Positions 8,054-18,800 of a stretch of 64,000 nt of DNA are shown here, one piece after another. Within the stretch, counting starts at the first letter, position 1; each line of letters opens with the position of its first letter. The DNA is from an uncultured Eggerthellaceae bacterium (GTDB lineage: Bacteria; Actinomycetota; Coriobacteriia; Coriobacteriales; Eggerthellaceae): assembly GCA_947566075.1 (NCBI GenBank), contig CANOIM010000008.1, positions 1-64,000 of the forward strand, written 5' to 3'. The notes beneath the pieces are model-generated. The model did not search any database, was not told the DNA's origin, and saw only the letters and a list, made by a program, of their open reading frames with translations. A program made the position numbers and the translations under genes.

Positions 8054-9679
8054 CTAGAGCGCTTCGGCGGTGACCTCCTCCACCTTCGCTGCATCCAGGG
8101 CGGCCTGACGCTCGTCCTCCGGCGACGCATCCATGTAGTGGTCGAAGGTGTCAAGCACCTCCTTCGGAGGCTCAGGCGTGAGCTTGCTCACCACCACGAT
8201 AGCCAGGAATGACACGATGAAGGCCGGAAGCAGCTCATAGATGCCGAAGATGCCGCCTAAGGGAGCCAGTAGGTTGTGCCAGATGAGCACCGTGGCCGTA
8301 CCTGCCACCATACCCGCGATAGCCCCCTGCATGGTGGTGCGCCGCCAGTACAGGCAGCAGAGCGTGAGCGGGCCGAAGGAGGCGCCCAGGCCTGCCCAGG
8401 CATAGCTCACCACGAAGAAGATGACGGAGTTCTCATCCGATGCCACCAGGATGCCGATCAAGAACACCACGATCAACGTGATGCGAGCCACGATCATGAC
8501 CTGAGCGTCGGTGGCGTTCTTCTTGATGACGCCTCGGAAGATGTTCTCAGCCACGCTGGAACCGGCTATGAGCAGATAGGAAGACGAGGAGGACATGGAT
8601 GCCGCTAGGATGCCCGATACCACCACGCCGCACATGAACGAGGGCAGCATGATCTGGGACAGCACGATGAAGACGTTCTCCGCCGCTGAATTGGTGGCGA
8701 AGGCGGTGGGGATGGCCGCGCGGCCTACCAGCCCGATGCAGATGGCGCTGAACAGGGATACCACCACCCAGGTGACGGCGATGATGCGGCTCTGACGGAT
8801 CTCCTTGGCCGAGCGGATGCCCATAAAGCGCACGAGCACCTGGGGCATGCCGAAATACCCCAGGCCCCAGGCCATCATGGATACGATAGAGAGCACCCCG
8901 TATTCAGCGGGCACATCGAACAGCGGAGCGTTGTCGTTCATGATCTGGAGGCCGTCCTCCCCCACCACGGGCACCGCTATCTGAACCCCCGAGAGGAAGC
9001 CGGGGATGCCATTCAGGAACGTCACCACATTGTCAACGCCGCCCGCCATGGTGATGGAGCCCACCAGCACCACGATCAGAGCGAAGAACATGAGGCAGCC
9101 CTGGACGAAGTCAGTGGCCACCACGGAAAGGTAGCCGCCCACCAGCGTGTAGAGGAACACGATGATGGCACCCAGGCACATCATGGTGAGGTAGTCCAGG
9201 CCGAATAGCGTATTGAAGAGCTTGCCGCAGGTAACGAAGCAGCTGCCCACATAGACGCAGAAGAACACGAGGATGATCAGTGCCGCGATGGTGGAGACGA
9301 TGTTCTTCTCATCGTTGAAGCGCTTGGAGAAGAAGCCCGGAAGCGTGATGGCGTTGCCCGCTTTGACAGAATACATCCGCAGCCGCTTCGCCACGAACTT
9401 CCAGTTGAGGTAGGTGCCGATAGCCAGACCCACAGCCGTCCAACCCGCATCCGATGCCCCCGTGAAGTAGGCCAGGCCAGGCAGGCCCATCAGCAGGTAG
9501 CCGGACATATCCGAGGCCTCCGCGGAGAGAGCCGTGAGCCAGGGGCCCACCTTCCGTCCCCCCAGGAAGTATTCGGACGTAGAGGAATTGGAGCGCTTCG
9601 CGTAGACGAAGCCTATCGTCAGCACGACGATGAAATAGATGAGCATTGCGAACAATACCCAGAAATCACCTTCAACCAT
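8054..9679 (-). CDS. putP: Sodium/proline symporter family (SSS, PutP-like)
   Basis: The protein has 541 residues with about 13 hydrophobic segments, the normal layout for the sodium:solute symporter family. The PutP-type N-terminal signature is clear (SEYFLGGRKVGPWLTALSAE followed by ASDMSGYLLMGLPG). These carriers take up proline, or a related solute, driven by Na+. The C-terminus is acidic and alanine-rich, which is unremarkable. It stands alone between an NlpC/P60 gene and a divergent aminotransferase. Proline specificity rests on family resemblance. Confidence 0.88.
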   Translation of the reverse strand: MVEGDFWVLFAMLIYFIVVLTIGFVYAKRSNSSTSEYFLGGRKVGPWLTALSAEASDMSGYLLMGLPGLAYFTGASDAGWTAVGLAIGTYLNWKFVAKRLRMYSVKAGNAITLPGFFSKRFNDEKNIVSTIAALIILVFFCVYVGSCFVTCGKLFNTLFGLDYLTMMCLGAIIVFLYTLVGGYLSVVATDFVQGCLMFFALIVVLVGSITMAGGVDNVVTFLNGIPGFLSGVQIAVPVVGEDGLQIMNDNAPLFDVPAEYGVLSIVSMMAWGLGYFGMPQVLVRFMGIRSAKEIRQSRIIAVTWVVVSLFSAICIGLVGRAAIPTAFATNSAAENVFIVLSQIMLPSFMCGVVVSGILAASMSSSSSYLLIAGSSVAENIFRGVIKKNATDAQVMIVARITLIVVFLIGILVASDENSVIFFVVSYAWAGLGASFGPLTLCCLYWRRTTMQGAIAGMVAGTATVLIWHNLLAPLGGIFGIYELLPAFIVSFLAIVVVSKLTPEPPKEVLDTFDHYMDASPEDERQAALDAAKVEEVTAEAL

Positions 9680-9700
9680 CAGATTCTTCTCTCTTCTTTC

Positions 9701-9745
9701 TTGCCGGATGGAACGGGCAAGGGATTATACTTTATCGCGGTAAAG
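9701..9745 (+). promoter_or_regulatory. Possible promoter and dyad upstream of the aminotransferase
   Basis: A -35-like TTGCCG (9701-9706) and a -10 TATACT (9726-9731) are 19 bases apart. A near-perfect dyad, ctttat-cgcg-gtaaag, spans 9730-9745 over the likely start of transcription and may be an operator. Confidence 0.35.
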
Positions 9746-9800
9746 CGACGGGACCGGTTTCCTATCCGTCAGGGTTGCTTCGGCGAAAGGACACAAGACC

Positions 9801-11090
9801 ATGGTTGCCTACGGAAAGATGTCGGCTGAAGAGAGCCGTGAGGAACTGCACCGCGTGCAAGCCCAGTATGCGGCCATCCAAGCCCGGGGGCTCTCCCTCA
9901 ACATGGCGCGGGGAAAGCCCGCCGCCGCCCAGCTAGACCTGTCAACGCCGATGCTCACCCTGCTGCAAGCTCGGGAAGACTGCTTCTCTGAAGATGGCAC
10001 TGATTGCAGGAACTATGGCGTGATCGACGGCATCCCTGAGGCCAAGCGGTTGATGGCCTACCTGCTGGATGATGACCCTGAGAACGTCTTCGTCTTCGGC
10101 AATGCCTCACTCACCATCATGCATGATGCCATCGCCCGCTGCCTTGATTTCGGCTGCTTGGGCAGCACGCCTTGGGCGGCCCTAGATGGGCCGGTGCGCT
10201 TCCTCTGCCCCGTACCCGGCTATGATCGGCACTTCGCCATCCTGGAGCAGTTCGGCATCCAGATGACACCCGTGCCCCTCACGGACAGTGGCCCTGACAT
10301 GGATGAGGTAGAGGCACTCGTGGACGCTGATGCCCACATCAAGGGCATCTGGTGCGTGCCGAAGTACTCGAATCCTAGCGGCATCACCTACACCGATGAG
10401 ACGGTGCGCCGCCTTGCCCGCATGGAATGCGCTGCGGAGGACTTCCGCATCTTCTGGGATAACGCCTACTGCGTCCATCACCTCTATGCAGAGAAGGAAC
10501 GGCAAGACCGTGTGCTGGACATAGGGATAGCCTGCGTGGAGGCGGGAAACCCTGACCGCTACCTCAAGTTCGCCAGCACCTCCAAGATCACCTTCCCCGG
10601 GGCAGGGGTGGCAGCCCTGGCAGCATCCCCGGCGAACCTGACCGAGGCGAAGCGCCTCTGCAATGCCCAGATGATCGGCCATGACAAGCTGAATCAGCTG
10701 CGCCACGCCCGCTTCCTTCCCACGGCAGAGGCCCTGGCCGCCCACATGGATGCCCAAGCGGATATCATCCGCCCCAAGTTCCAGCTGGTACAACGCATCC
10801 TGGACGAGGAGCTGAGTGGCCTGGAGATAGCCACTTGGACGGATCCTCGGGGCGGTTACTTCGTATCCTTCGACGGGCTACCCGGCACAGCCGCTCGCAC
10901 CGTTGAGCTGGCGAAGGCAGCAGGGGTCATCCTCACGGACGCGGGCGCCACCTGGCCCTATGGTCAAGACCCTCAGGATGCGAACATCCGCATAGCCCCC
11001 ACCATGCCGCCCTTAGAGGAATTGGAACAGGCCATGATGGCCTTCTGCTGCTGCGCGAAGCTGGCAGCTCTGGAGGCGCTGGAGGCATAG
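9801..11090 (+). CDS. PLP-dependent aspartate aminotransferase (Rv3722c-type)
   Basis: The 429-residue protein has the hallmarks of the aminotransferase group that includes the mycobacterial aspartate aminotransferase Rv3722c. These include an N-terminal LSLNMARGKP motif, NYGVIDGIPEAK, substrate loop KYSNPSG (188-194), cofactor-ring Asp220 in FWDNAY, and the PLP lysine Lys262 in STSKITFPGAG. It would interconvert aspartate and oxaloacetate with glutamate. The ATG follows a purine-rich site (GGCGAAAGGA). It is monocistronic. Its product L-aspartate is the substrate of the racemase 8 kb away; that link is only metabolic inference. Confidence 0.85.
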   Translation: MVAYGKMSAEESREELHRVQAQYAAIQARGLSLNMARGKPAAAQLDLSTPMLTLLQAREDCFSEDGTDCRNYGVIDGIPEAKRLMAYLLDDDPENVFVFGNASLTIMHDAIARCLDFGCLGSTPWAALDGPVRFLCPVPGYDRHFAILEQFGIQMTPVPLTDSGPDMDEVEALVDADAHIKGIWCVPKYSNPSGITYTDETVRRLARMECAAEDFRIFWDNAYCVHHLYAEKERQDRVLDIGIACVEAGNPDRYLKFASTSKITFPGAGVAALAASPANLTEAKRLCNAQMIGHDKLNQLRHARFLPTAEALAAHMDAQADIIRPKFQLVQRILDEELSGLEIATWTDPRGGYFVSFDGLPGTAARTVELAKAAGVILTDAGATWPYGQDPQDANIRIAPTMPPLEELEQAMMAFCCCAKLAALEALEA

Positions 11091-11099
11091 GGCCCTTGC

Positions 11100-11122
11100 C
11101 AGGCATCAGAGGCGGATGCCTG
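11100..11122. terminator. Possible bidirectional hairpin between convergent genes
   Basis: Between the aminotransferase and the DUF47 gene, a perfect 8-bp stem (caggcatc / gatgcctg, 7-base loop) is positioned to serve both strands. There is no strong T-run on either side. Confidence 0.45.
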
Positions 11123-11151
11123 ACTACAGAAGGGCGTTCGTTGCGAAGGTC

Positions 11152-11781
11152 TTAGGTGTTCTTCAGCACGATGGTGCTGACGATATCCGCTGCGTGTTCG
11201 GTGGCATCACAGCACTTCTCCATGCGCTCATAGATGCGCGACCATACCAGCACATGCATGACATCTTCGTTGTCTTCGGTGTGCAGGTAGCGCATGGCCG
11301 AAGTATAGAGGTGATCCGCCTCTTCCTCATAGGAGTTGATATCCACCAAGAGCTGCTTGAACTTCTTGTTCTTCTTGAAGTTGTGGAATTCGCACATCAT
11401 GGCATCCAACGCCTTGCAGGACTTCTTGATGAGCCCGGCGAACTTCATGGCATCTTCGGGAATGGTGGCCACGTCATACATGAACATATGCCCCACCACG
11501 TCATCGATGTAATCCAGGACGTTATCCAAGGCTGAGGCAAGCTCTACGATATCCTCCCGGTCAACGGGGGGCATGAAATCAGTGGCTGCGTTCTCGAAGA
11601 TGTCATGGTTGATGTTGTCACCCTGATTCTCAAGCTCATGCATCTCTTCCATGGTGTGGGCAAGCGATGCCGCATCTTGGAATGTCTTGAGCGAATGGAT
11701 AAGGAGCTCAGATTCTTGGACCGCCAACGAGGTCAGCTTCTCGTAGGCCTTGAAGTAGTTGAACTTGTTCTTCTTCGCCAT
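11152..11781 (-). CDS. DUF47 / PhoU-like phosphate transport accessory protein
   Basis: This 209-residue, largely helical protein is of the DUF47 (Pit accessory) family. The charged helices carry the repeated E/DxxxD pattern typical of PhoU-like bundles (HELENQGDNINHDIFE, DREDIVELASALDNVLDYID). Such proteins are encoded beside PiT transporters and are thought to modulate them. Here the start is 15 bases downstream of the PiT stop, so the two are co-transcribed. Confidence 0.88.
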   Translation of the reverse strand: MAKKNKFNYFKAYEKLTSLAVQESELLIHSLKTFQDAASLAHTMEEMHELENQGDNINHDIFENAATDFMPPVDREDIVELASALDNVLDYIDDVVGHMFMYDVATIPEDAMKFAGLIKKSCKALDAMMCEFHNFKKNKKFKQLLVDINSYEEEADHLYTSAMRYLHTEDNEDVMHVLVWSRIYERMEKCCDATEHAADIVSTIVLKNT

Positions 11782-11796
11782 CGTACCAACCTTCCC

Positions 11797-12867
11797 CTAC
11801 AGGATGATCAAGAACAGCTTCGCGCAGACGAACCCCAGAAGCCCGCACCCGGGAAACGTTAGCACCCAGGTCTTCACCATGTCTATGGCTATGGACCATT
11901 TGACACCCTTTGGATTCTTTGCGGCCCCCACGCCCATGATAGCCGTGGTGTTCGTATGGGTGGTAGAGACCGGCAACCCCCCGAAAGTGGCCACAGCCAG
12001 GCTGACGCAGGTGGAGAGGCTGGCTGCGAACCCCTGGAACGCCTCCAGCTTCACCATGTCAACCCCTACGCTCTTGATGATGCGCTCACCGCCCACCGCA
12101 GTGCCGAGCCCCATGGTGAGGGCGCAGATGAGCATGAGCCATATGGGAAGGGAGCTGAGAGCATCCGTGCTCATGCCTAGCCCGGCCGCCATCATGATGG
12201 CTAGGATGAAGATGCCCATGAACTTCTGCCCGTCTTGGGCGCCGTGCATGAAGGCCACGCCCGCGCCCGCCAGGATCTGGGCCCATTTGAAGAACCGGTT
12301 CGCAGCCTGGCGGTTGGCGTTGCGGAACACCCGGCGGATGATCTTGAAATTCACCCAGCCGAAAGCGAACCCCATGAGCGTAGAGAGCAGGATGCCATAG
12401 ATGACCTTCACCCATTCGCTCCAATTGATGGCATCCACGCCGTTCATGAGAGCGATGGCGGCCCCGGTAAGCCCCGCGATCAACGAATGGGACTGAGAGG
12501 TGGGGATACCGAACCACCAAGCTGTGGCACCCCAAACGATGATGGCCACCATGGCTGCCATGAGCGCCACGAGCGCTTGATGGGCATCGCCTCCGAAATC
12601 GACCATGCCGAAGATGGTCTGAGCCACGGCGGGAGATAGGAAGGATATGACCAGGAGCCCCACGAAGTTGCAGATGGCTGCCATGAGGATGGCATGACGA
12701 GGCTTCATGGCTCGGGTGGATACGGCCGTAGCGATGGCATTAGGCGCATCGGTGGCGCCATTCACGATGATGACGCCGATGTTGAGCAGAGCCACCACTA
12801 ACAAGAGCGGATTGCCCATGAGCTGAGCAAGGAAGAACGACCAGCTGAGATCCACCGACTCCTCCAT
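11797..12867 (-). CDS. pit: PiT family inorganic phosphate transporter
   Basis: The 356-residue membrane protein has both PiT signature repeats: GATDAPNAIATAVSTRAM near the N-terminus and GAQDGQKFMGIF in the second half. These mark the inverted-repeat phosphate-binding cores of low-affinity metal-phosphate/cation symporters. It heads a two-gene operon with the DUF47 partner. The 56-base gap upstream holds TACAATATTG, including the palindrome CAATATTG, which may be part of its promoter. Confidence 0.92.
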   Translation of the reverse strand: MEESVDLSWSFFLAQLMGNPLLLVVALLNIGVIIVNGATDAPNAIATAVSTRAMKPRHAILMAAICNFVGLLVISFLSPAVAQTIFGMVDFGGDAHQALVALMAAMVAIIVWGATAWWFGIPTSQSHSLIAGLTGAAIALMNGVDAINWSEWVKVIYGILLSTLMGFAFGWVNFKIIRRVFRNANRQAANRFFKWAQILAGAGVAFMHGAQDGQKFMGIFILAIMMAAGLGMSTDALSSLPIWLMLICALTMGLGTAVGGERIIKSVGVDMVKLEAFQGFAASLSTCVSLAVATFGGLPVSTTHTNTTAIMGVGAAKNPKGVKWSIAIDMVKTWVLTFPGCGLLGFVCAKLFLIIL

Positions 12868-12923
12868 CGAAACATGGCCCTAAGGGCCCCCTTGCGATCA
12901 AGCCGGTGCAATATTGTAAAGGT

Positions 12924-13598
12924 CTAGCCTTCCGGTTCGTCGCCGAAGAGGGCGAACGTGCTCCGTTCGTTGCCAATGGTCGTCAACCCATTATGGCCCG
13001 GCAGCACAGCCGTATCATCGGGCAGCGCGGCAAGCTTCTTCATGGAACGCCCCATGGCCTCCAGAGAGCCGCCTTCGAAATCGGTCCGTCCGAAGGTGCC
13101 CTTGAACAGCGTGTCCCCAGAGATGAGCACGGGCAGCCCGTCAGCATGGTTCCCGAAGGCCGGGATGATGAACAGGCACAGAGAGCCCGGGGTATGCCCC
13201 GGCGTTTCCAGCACCTTCCAGGCCATGTTCCCAACATCCACCGTATCTCCCTGGTGAACGCGAACATCCACCGGGCAGGCCTCGGCCATCCGAGAGGTAC
13301 CCGTATCCCGCGGGCATTCGATATCCGGTGCATCCACCGCGCTGGCGATGACCTTGGCCCCCGTGCGCTTCCGCAGCTCTGCAGCAGCCCCCGTATGGTC
13401 CCAGTGCGCATGGGTGAGCAGGATGGCGTCCAGGGGCCTGTCCTCCAAGGCTTCTATGATGGCATCCGCATCAGCGGTAGGGTCTACCACGAGCGTGCCC
13501 GCGCCGTCAGAGATGAGATAGACGTTGTTCTCCAGAGGGCCCATCACCAAGATCCCAACATCTACGCAAAGGCCCTTGACCTGGGTGATCTGCTTCAT
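12924..13598 (-). CDS. MBL-fold hydrolase (glyoxalase II-like)
   Basis: The ATG at 13598 has GGGAGG just upstream and gives 224 residues. The metal-binding motif THAHWDH of metallo-beta-lactamase folds is intact, with further ligands in GHTPGSLCLF, SGDTLF and PGHNG. This arrangement matches the glyoxalase-II-like subgroup (thioester hydrolases), although the true substrate is unknown. The start lies one base after the relA stop (TGATATG), so translation is coupled to the RelA/SpoT gene. The same coupling of relA and an MBL gene is common in Gram-positive bacteria. Confidence 0.85.
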   Translation of the reverse strand: MKQITQVKGLCVDVGILVMGPLENNVYLISDGAGTLVVDPTADADAIIEALEDRPLDAILLTHAHWDHTGAAAELRKRTGAKVIASAVDAPDIECPRDTGTSRMAEACPVDVRVHQGDTVDVGNMAWKVLETPGHTPGSLCLFIIPAFGNHADGLPVLISGDTLFKGTFGRTDFEGGSLEAMGRSMKKLAALPDDTAVLPGHNGLTTIGNERSTFALFGDEPEG

Positions 13599-13599
13599 A

Positions 13600-15891
13600 T
13601 CATCTGCCTCCCTTGGTAGCCCCCACTGCTTCTCCGGGAAGCATGCGCCGGGCATCGAACACGCCGTCAATGGCCTTCAAACCCTCTAAGGCCGGTTCTA
13701 TCTTGGAGATATCCCCCACTTCGAACAGGAAGCGCATCTCCACCACTCCATCACGGTGAGTATTGGTGGAACAGGACAGCACGTTCGCGCCCACCTCGGA
13801 GAGCACACGCGTGACATCCAGCAGCAGGTTCATGCGGTCCAACGCCTCCACGTGGATCTCTATCTTGTAGAGAGCCGAAGCCGAGGGCTTCCCCTCCCAT
13901 TGCACCTCGATGATGCGCTCGGGGTTGCTGCGCAGGTCATCGGCGTTGGGGCAATCAGCCCTGTGAACGGAAACGCCGCGCCCCCGAGTGACGAAGCCCA
14001 CGATCTCATCCCCCGGCACGGGATTGCAGCACCGGGATAGGCGCACCAGGATGTCATCCACCCCTTTGACGATGATGCCGTTGGAGGAATGGGTCTCGTG
14101 CTTCTTCTGATCCTTGACGCTGGTGAGCATGGGGGGCACGATGCCCGTGGAGCCTTCGCCCGCCCCCACCCGGGCCTTATCCACATCAGCGTTCGCCGAA
14201 TCAACCAAGAGCTTCAACAGGCGGTTCGCCACATGCTGAGCGCTTTCCTTGCCCCGGGCCAGCTGGACGAACATATCATCCGGTTCCGGGAATCCCATGG
14301 CCACGGAAACGGTCTTGAGCGCTTTGGCCGTCCGAGCCGAGGAGAGCCCCAGCCCATGCTTGCGCATCTCGCGCAGGAGCATGTCGCGTCCATCCTGCAG
14401 ATCAGTGGAGCGCGTCACCTTCGAGAAATAGCTGCGGATCTTGTTCCGAGCCGAGGGGGTGCGCACGATGGAGAGCCAATCCCGGGAGGGAGAGGCGTTC
14501 TTGGAGGTCAGCACTTCCACTCTATCCCCCACTTTGAGCTCATAGGTGAGGGGCACGATGGTCCCGTTCACCTTCGCTCCCACGCAATGGTTGCCCACTT
14601 CGGTATGGATGGCGTAGGCGAAATCGACCGGCGTGGCTCCCGCCCGCAGCGTCTTCACATCCCCGTTGGGGGTGAAGACGTAGACGTCTTGGTTGTCCAA
14701 GTCCATCTTGAGGGACTTCAGGAATTCTCGGGAATCTTCCGTCTCATCCTGCCAGTCCACCATCTCCCGCAACCAGGCAAGCTGCTTGTCCAGCTCATCG
14801 GCGCTGACCTTGCCGCCGCCTTCCTTGTAGCGCCAGTGAGCCGCCACGCCGTATTCGCTAGCCCGGTGCATCTCCTCTGTGCGGATCTGCACCTCCAGCG
14901 GGCGTCCCGCCGGTCCCATGACCGTGGTGTGGAGGGATTGATACATATTGTATTTCGGCATGGCGATGTAGTCTTTGAAGCGCCCGGGCATGGGATGCCA
15001 GAGCGTATGCACCGCCCCCAAAGCTGAATAGCAGTCCTTCACCGTAGGGACGATGATGCGCACGGCGATGAGGTCATAGATCTCAGAGAAGCCCTTGCCC
15101 TTCTTCGACATCTTCTGATAGATGGAATAGAGGTGCTTCGGCCGCCCCATCACCTTGGCGTCCACCCCCACCTTCTCCATCTCCTCCGCGATGATGTCCA
15201 CCACGTTGGAGAGGTAATCCTCCCGCTCTGCGCGCGTGTCGGTCACCATGCGGCTGACCTGCTTGTACTTATTGGGTTCCAGATAGAAGAAGGAGAGGTC
15301 CTCCAGCTCCCATTTGATGGAATTGATGCCCAACCGGTGGGCGATGGGCGCGTAGATGTCCAAGGTCTCCCGGGATTTGAAGATGCGCCTGTCCTCGCGC
15401 AGGGAAGACAGGGTGCGCATGTTATGCAACCGGTCAGCCAGCTTGATGACGATGACGCGGATGTCCTTGCTCATGGCCACCAGCATCTTACGGAACGTGG
15501 CCGCCTGCTCATCGGAGAGGGATTCCACCTCTATCCGGGTGATCTTGGTGACGCCTTCCACCAATTGGCGCACGTCGGAGCCGAATTCCTCTTCCACCAC
15601 ATCAGCCGTGACATCAGTATCTTCCACCGTGTCATGGAGGAGCGCCGCACAGACCGTTTCCGCATCCATGCGCAAATCAGCCAAGATCATGCCCACTTCG
15701 ATGGGATGGACGATGAACGGCTCTCCGGACTTGCGCTTCTGGCCTTCGTGGGCCGCAGAGGCGAAGCGGTAGGCGCGGGTGAGCATGCTGCGCTCATCAG
15801 CCGACATATACCCCTGGGTCAGCTCTTCCAGCTGAGCGAACGCATCATCCGGCGTCTTGAACTTCTCCGTTGCCTCGTTCTTCCCCGTCAT
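13600..15891 (-). CDS. rel: Bifunctional (p)ppGpp synthetase/hydrolase RelA/SpoT
   Basis: The protein has 763 residues from the ATG at 15891, which overlaps the recJ stop as ATGA. Domains in order: HD hydrolase with an intact HDTVEDT motif near residue 86, synthetase region (RPKHLYSIYQKM, DLIAVRIIV), TGS domain (VYVFTPNGDVKTLRAGATPV), zinc-finger/helical region (RLSRCCNPVPGDEIVGF) and a C-terminal ACT domain. With both catalytic regions intact it should make and degrade the alarmone (p)ppGpp in the stringent response. It sits in a recJ-rel-MBL operon. Confidence 0.94.
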   Translation of the reverse strand: MTGKNEATEKFKTPDDAFAQLEELTQGYMSADERSMLTRAYRFASAAHEGQKRKSGEPFIVHPIEVGMILADLRMDAETVCAALLHDTVEDTDVTADVVEEEFGSDVRQLVEGVTKITRIEVESLSDEQAATFRKMLVAMSKDIRVIVIKLADRLHNMRTLSSLREDRRIFKSRETLDIYAPIAHRLGINSIKWELEDLSFFYLEPNKYKQVSRMVTDTRAEREDYLSNVVDIIAEEMEKVGVDAKVMGRPKHLYSIYQKMSKKGKGFSEIYDLIAVRIIVPTVKDCYSALGAVHTLWHPMPGRFKDYIAMPKYNMYQSLHTTVMGPAGRPLEVQIRTEEMHRASEYGVAAHWRYKEGGGKVSADELDKQLAWLREMVDWQDETEDSREFLKSLKMDLDNQDVYVFTPNGDVKTLRAGATPVDFAYAIHTEVGNHCVGAKVNGTIVPLTYELKVGDRVEVLTSKNASPSRDWLSIVRTPSARNKIRSYFSKVTRSTDLQDGRDMLLREMRKHGLGLSSARTAKALKTVSVAMGFPEPDDMFVQLARGKESAQHVANRLLKLLVDSANADVDKARVGAGEGSTGIVPPMLTSVKDQKKHETHSSNGIIVKGVDDILVRLSRCCNPVPGDEIVGFVTRGRGVSVHRADCPNADDLRSNPERIIEVQWEGKPSASALYKIEIHVEALDRMNLLLDVTRVLSEVGANVLSCSTNTHRDGVVEMRFLFEVGDISKIEPALEGLKAIDGVFDARRMLPGEAVGATKGGR

Positions 15892-18800
15892 CTTCCCTGG
15901 TCCTCGTCGTTCGGTGTGATGGGGCGGCAGATACGCGCCACCAACCCCGCCATATCGCACATCATAGCCCACTCGCAGAAGGACTTGAATCCTGCCAGCT
16001 CATCCAGGCCCTCTTGGTAGCGAACGGAATCGGTCAGTTCTACCTTGGGTGCCCCTTCGCGAACCCGGAACCCATGGACTTCACAACCGCCCTGGAAGGA
16101 ACGGGAGGATTCGATCAGCCCTAATTCCGCGAAGACGGAAAGGCCGCAGCGAGCCGCCTGGGGAGATACGATGCGAAGGTCATCGGAAGCCAGGCGCGCC
16201 AATTCTGATACCCCCATGGATATCATCTGACCGGGCCGCTCTGCCTGGAGCGTGCGCATGCGCCGATAGACCTGGGCCATGACATCACGGCAGGGGGTGA
16301 CCTCAGCCAGGAGGTTCTCATTGACGGTCACATCTGCGCGCCCATAAAGCAGATGCACCCACGCGTCCGCCCCGTCACGCCCGGCACGTCCGCTCATCTG
16401 GTTGAATTCCACATCCGAGAAGGGCATGTGATAGAGCACCACATGGCGGATATCCGGGATGTCGATGCCTTCGCCGAAGGCCGAGGTGGCCACCAGCACC
16501 TGGAGCTGCCCGGCTCGGAAGAGGTCTTCGATGCGCTTGCGCTCGGGACGGGAGAGGGCGGCGTTGTAGAAGCCTATCTGGAGCGCCAGCTGCGGGACAC
16601 GCCGACGCAAGCGGCGCGCCACCCCCACGGATTGCTCACGGGAGTTGACATAGACCACGCACTTCCCACCACTGGCCACGATATGGGCAAGGTAATCATC
16701 CCTGTTGCGGATATTGCGCTGATCGTCCAGGTGCAGATTGTCCCTGCGGGCCTCATCCACCACGCGCTCTTGGATGAAGAGGGAGGCGGAGGCCATCTTC
16801 GCTATCTCCTCCGGCGCCGTGGCCGTGAGCGCTAGCACCACCGGGGCCCCCAGCTTCTGCACCACATCCCCCAGAAGCGCATAGGCCGGACGCTGCCCCG
16901 CCTTCGCCTGGCCGATGTGGTGCGCCTCATCCACCACCATGAAGCCGAACCGCTGACAGGCCGAGAGCCGGTCAGCATGGTAGAAGAGGAATTCCGGGGT
17001 GGTCATGATGATGTCCACCTCTCCCGCTTCCAGACCGGCATAGATATCCTCGCGCTCTTGGGCAGAGCACTCCCCATTCAATACCTTGCAGACCAAGCCG
17101 AACTCGGCCAATTGGCGCTCAAGATGGAAGGCTTGGTCAGCCATGAGAGCGCGCAGAGGATAGACGAAGAGGCTGGTCTTGTGCTGGATGAGGGCGAGCA
17201 AGGCCGCATGCACCTGGAAGATGAGGGATTTCCCGCGGCCAGTGGCCATGATGCCCAAGGTGGAGCGTCCGCTCTTCAAGCGGCGCAGGATCTCAGATTG
17301 AGCCCCATGGAGCTTGCCTTCGCCGATGAGAGCGCGCACGAGCTCTCGTTCCAGCCGGTCCGGGTCCTCTTGGCCCAAACGCTCCCAATAGCTGCGGCGC
17401 TCAGCCCTTTGAGCGTGAGCATCATCAGCCCTTTGGGTGGCTCCCCTGTCCATCACGGAGACATCTCCGCCATCACAGGCCGAGAAGAGCCCTTCGAAGA
17501 ATTCAGCCAAGCGCGGGTCCAGAAGGTCTGACAGGGCCTGGCACGGATGGGCGGCAACGATGGAGGAAACCATGGCCTTCACGCTCTTGCGGCCGCGCCA
17601 CTCATCCACCTGGGCCGTGAAGGCCACATCAGCCAAGCGGTCGCTGGAAAGGTAGCTCTCCAGGTCTTCGCAGTTGAACATGATGGCCGATATATTGGAG
17701 CGGCCGTCGGTCAGCTGGAAGGAGAAGTGGTTCTTACCCGCACCCACAGCGCGCCCTTGGGAGAGGGAGACGTTGCGCACGAGGAAGCGTGGCTCAGGAG
17801 CCTCTTGACCGAAGGGCGCCAGCTCCTCCAAGCGGCCCACGTTCTCCAAGGTGAATTCGGCCAGATCCACCACAGCGTCTATGTCCACCATGGCTTCGAA
17901 CTGCTCTTCGGGAAGCCCCTGCATATGGGCTTCCAACGCCTCCTCGAAGGCAGGGAGGTTCTCTACCGGCAGGGTGACCCCCACAGCCGAAGCATGGCCG
18001 CCGAAGCGAGTGATCAAGTGAGAGGCGCTCTCTACCGCCTGGAACAGGTTGACCGAACCATAGGAGCGGCCCGAGCCCCGGGCTTCATCCCCCACGATGG
18101 AGAAGAGCATGGCAGGCACGTGATAGGTGCTGACCAGGCGCGAGGCCACGATGCCCTTGACCCCCTCATGCCAGCCCACGCCAGCCACCACCACTGACCG
18201 GCCGCCCCGATACTTCTGGGCTACCTGAGCTCGGGCCACCTCGGCCAGCTCCGATTCCTTTTCCCGACGCAGGTCATTGATGGCCTCCAGCTTCTCAGCC
18301 AGAACGCAAGCCTGCTCATAGCTATCCGTCATCAGGAGGTCCAAAGCGCATTCGGCATCTCCCATGCGTCCCGCCGCGTTCAAGCGCGGGATCAGGGAGA
18401 AGCTCAGATTGGTAGAGGTGAGCGGTTTGCCGTCCGGTTTCGCCTGGCCGATGAGAGCCGCGATGCAAGGACGGGGGTCAGCGTTCATACGAGCGAGGCC
18501 GTCTGCCACCAAGGCCCTGTTCTCTCCCGTCATGGGCATGAGGTCAGCCACGGTGCCCAAGGCAGCGAAGTCAGTGTAGCTGCGCCACAGGTGCGGATAG
18601 CCGCAAGCACCTCCCAAGGCTTGCACCACCTTGAGCGCCACGCCCACCCCCGCCAGCACGGCGGAAGGATGTCCCGGCACGGCTTTTGGATCGCACACGG
18701 GAACGCCTTCGGGTACGGCATCTCCCGCTTCATGGTGATCCGTGACGATCACCGCCACCCCCGCGTCCTGGATGGCCGCCACCTCATCCTTGCAGGCGAT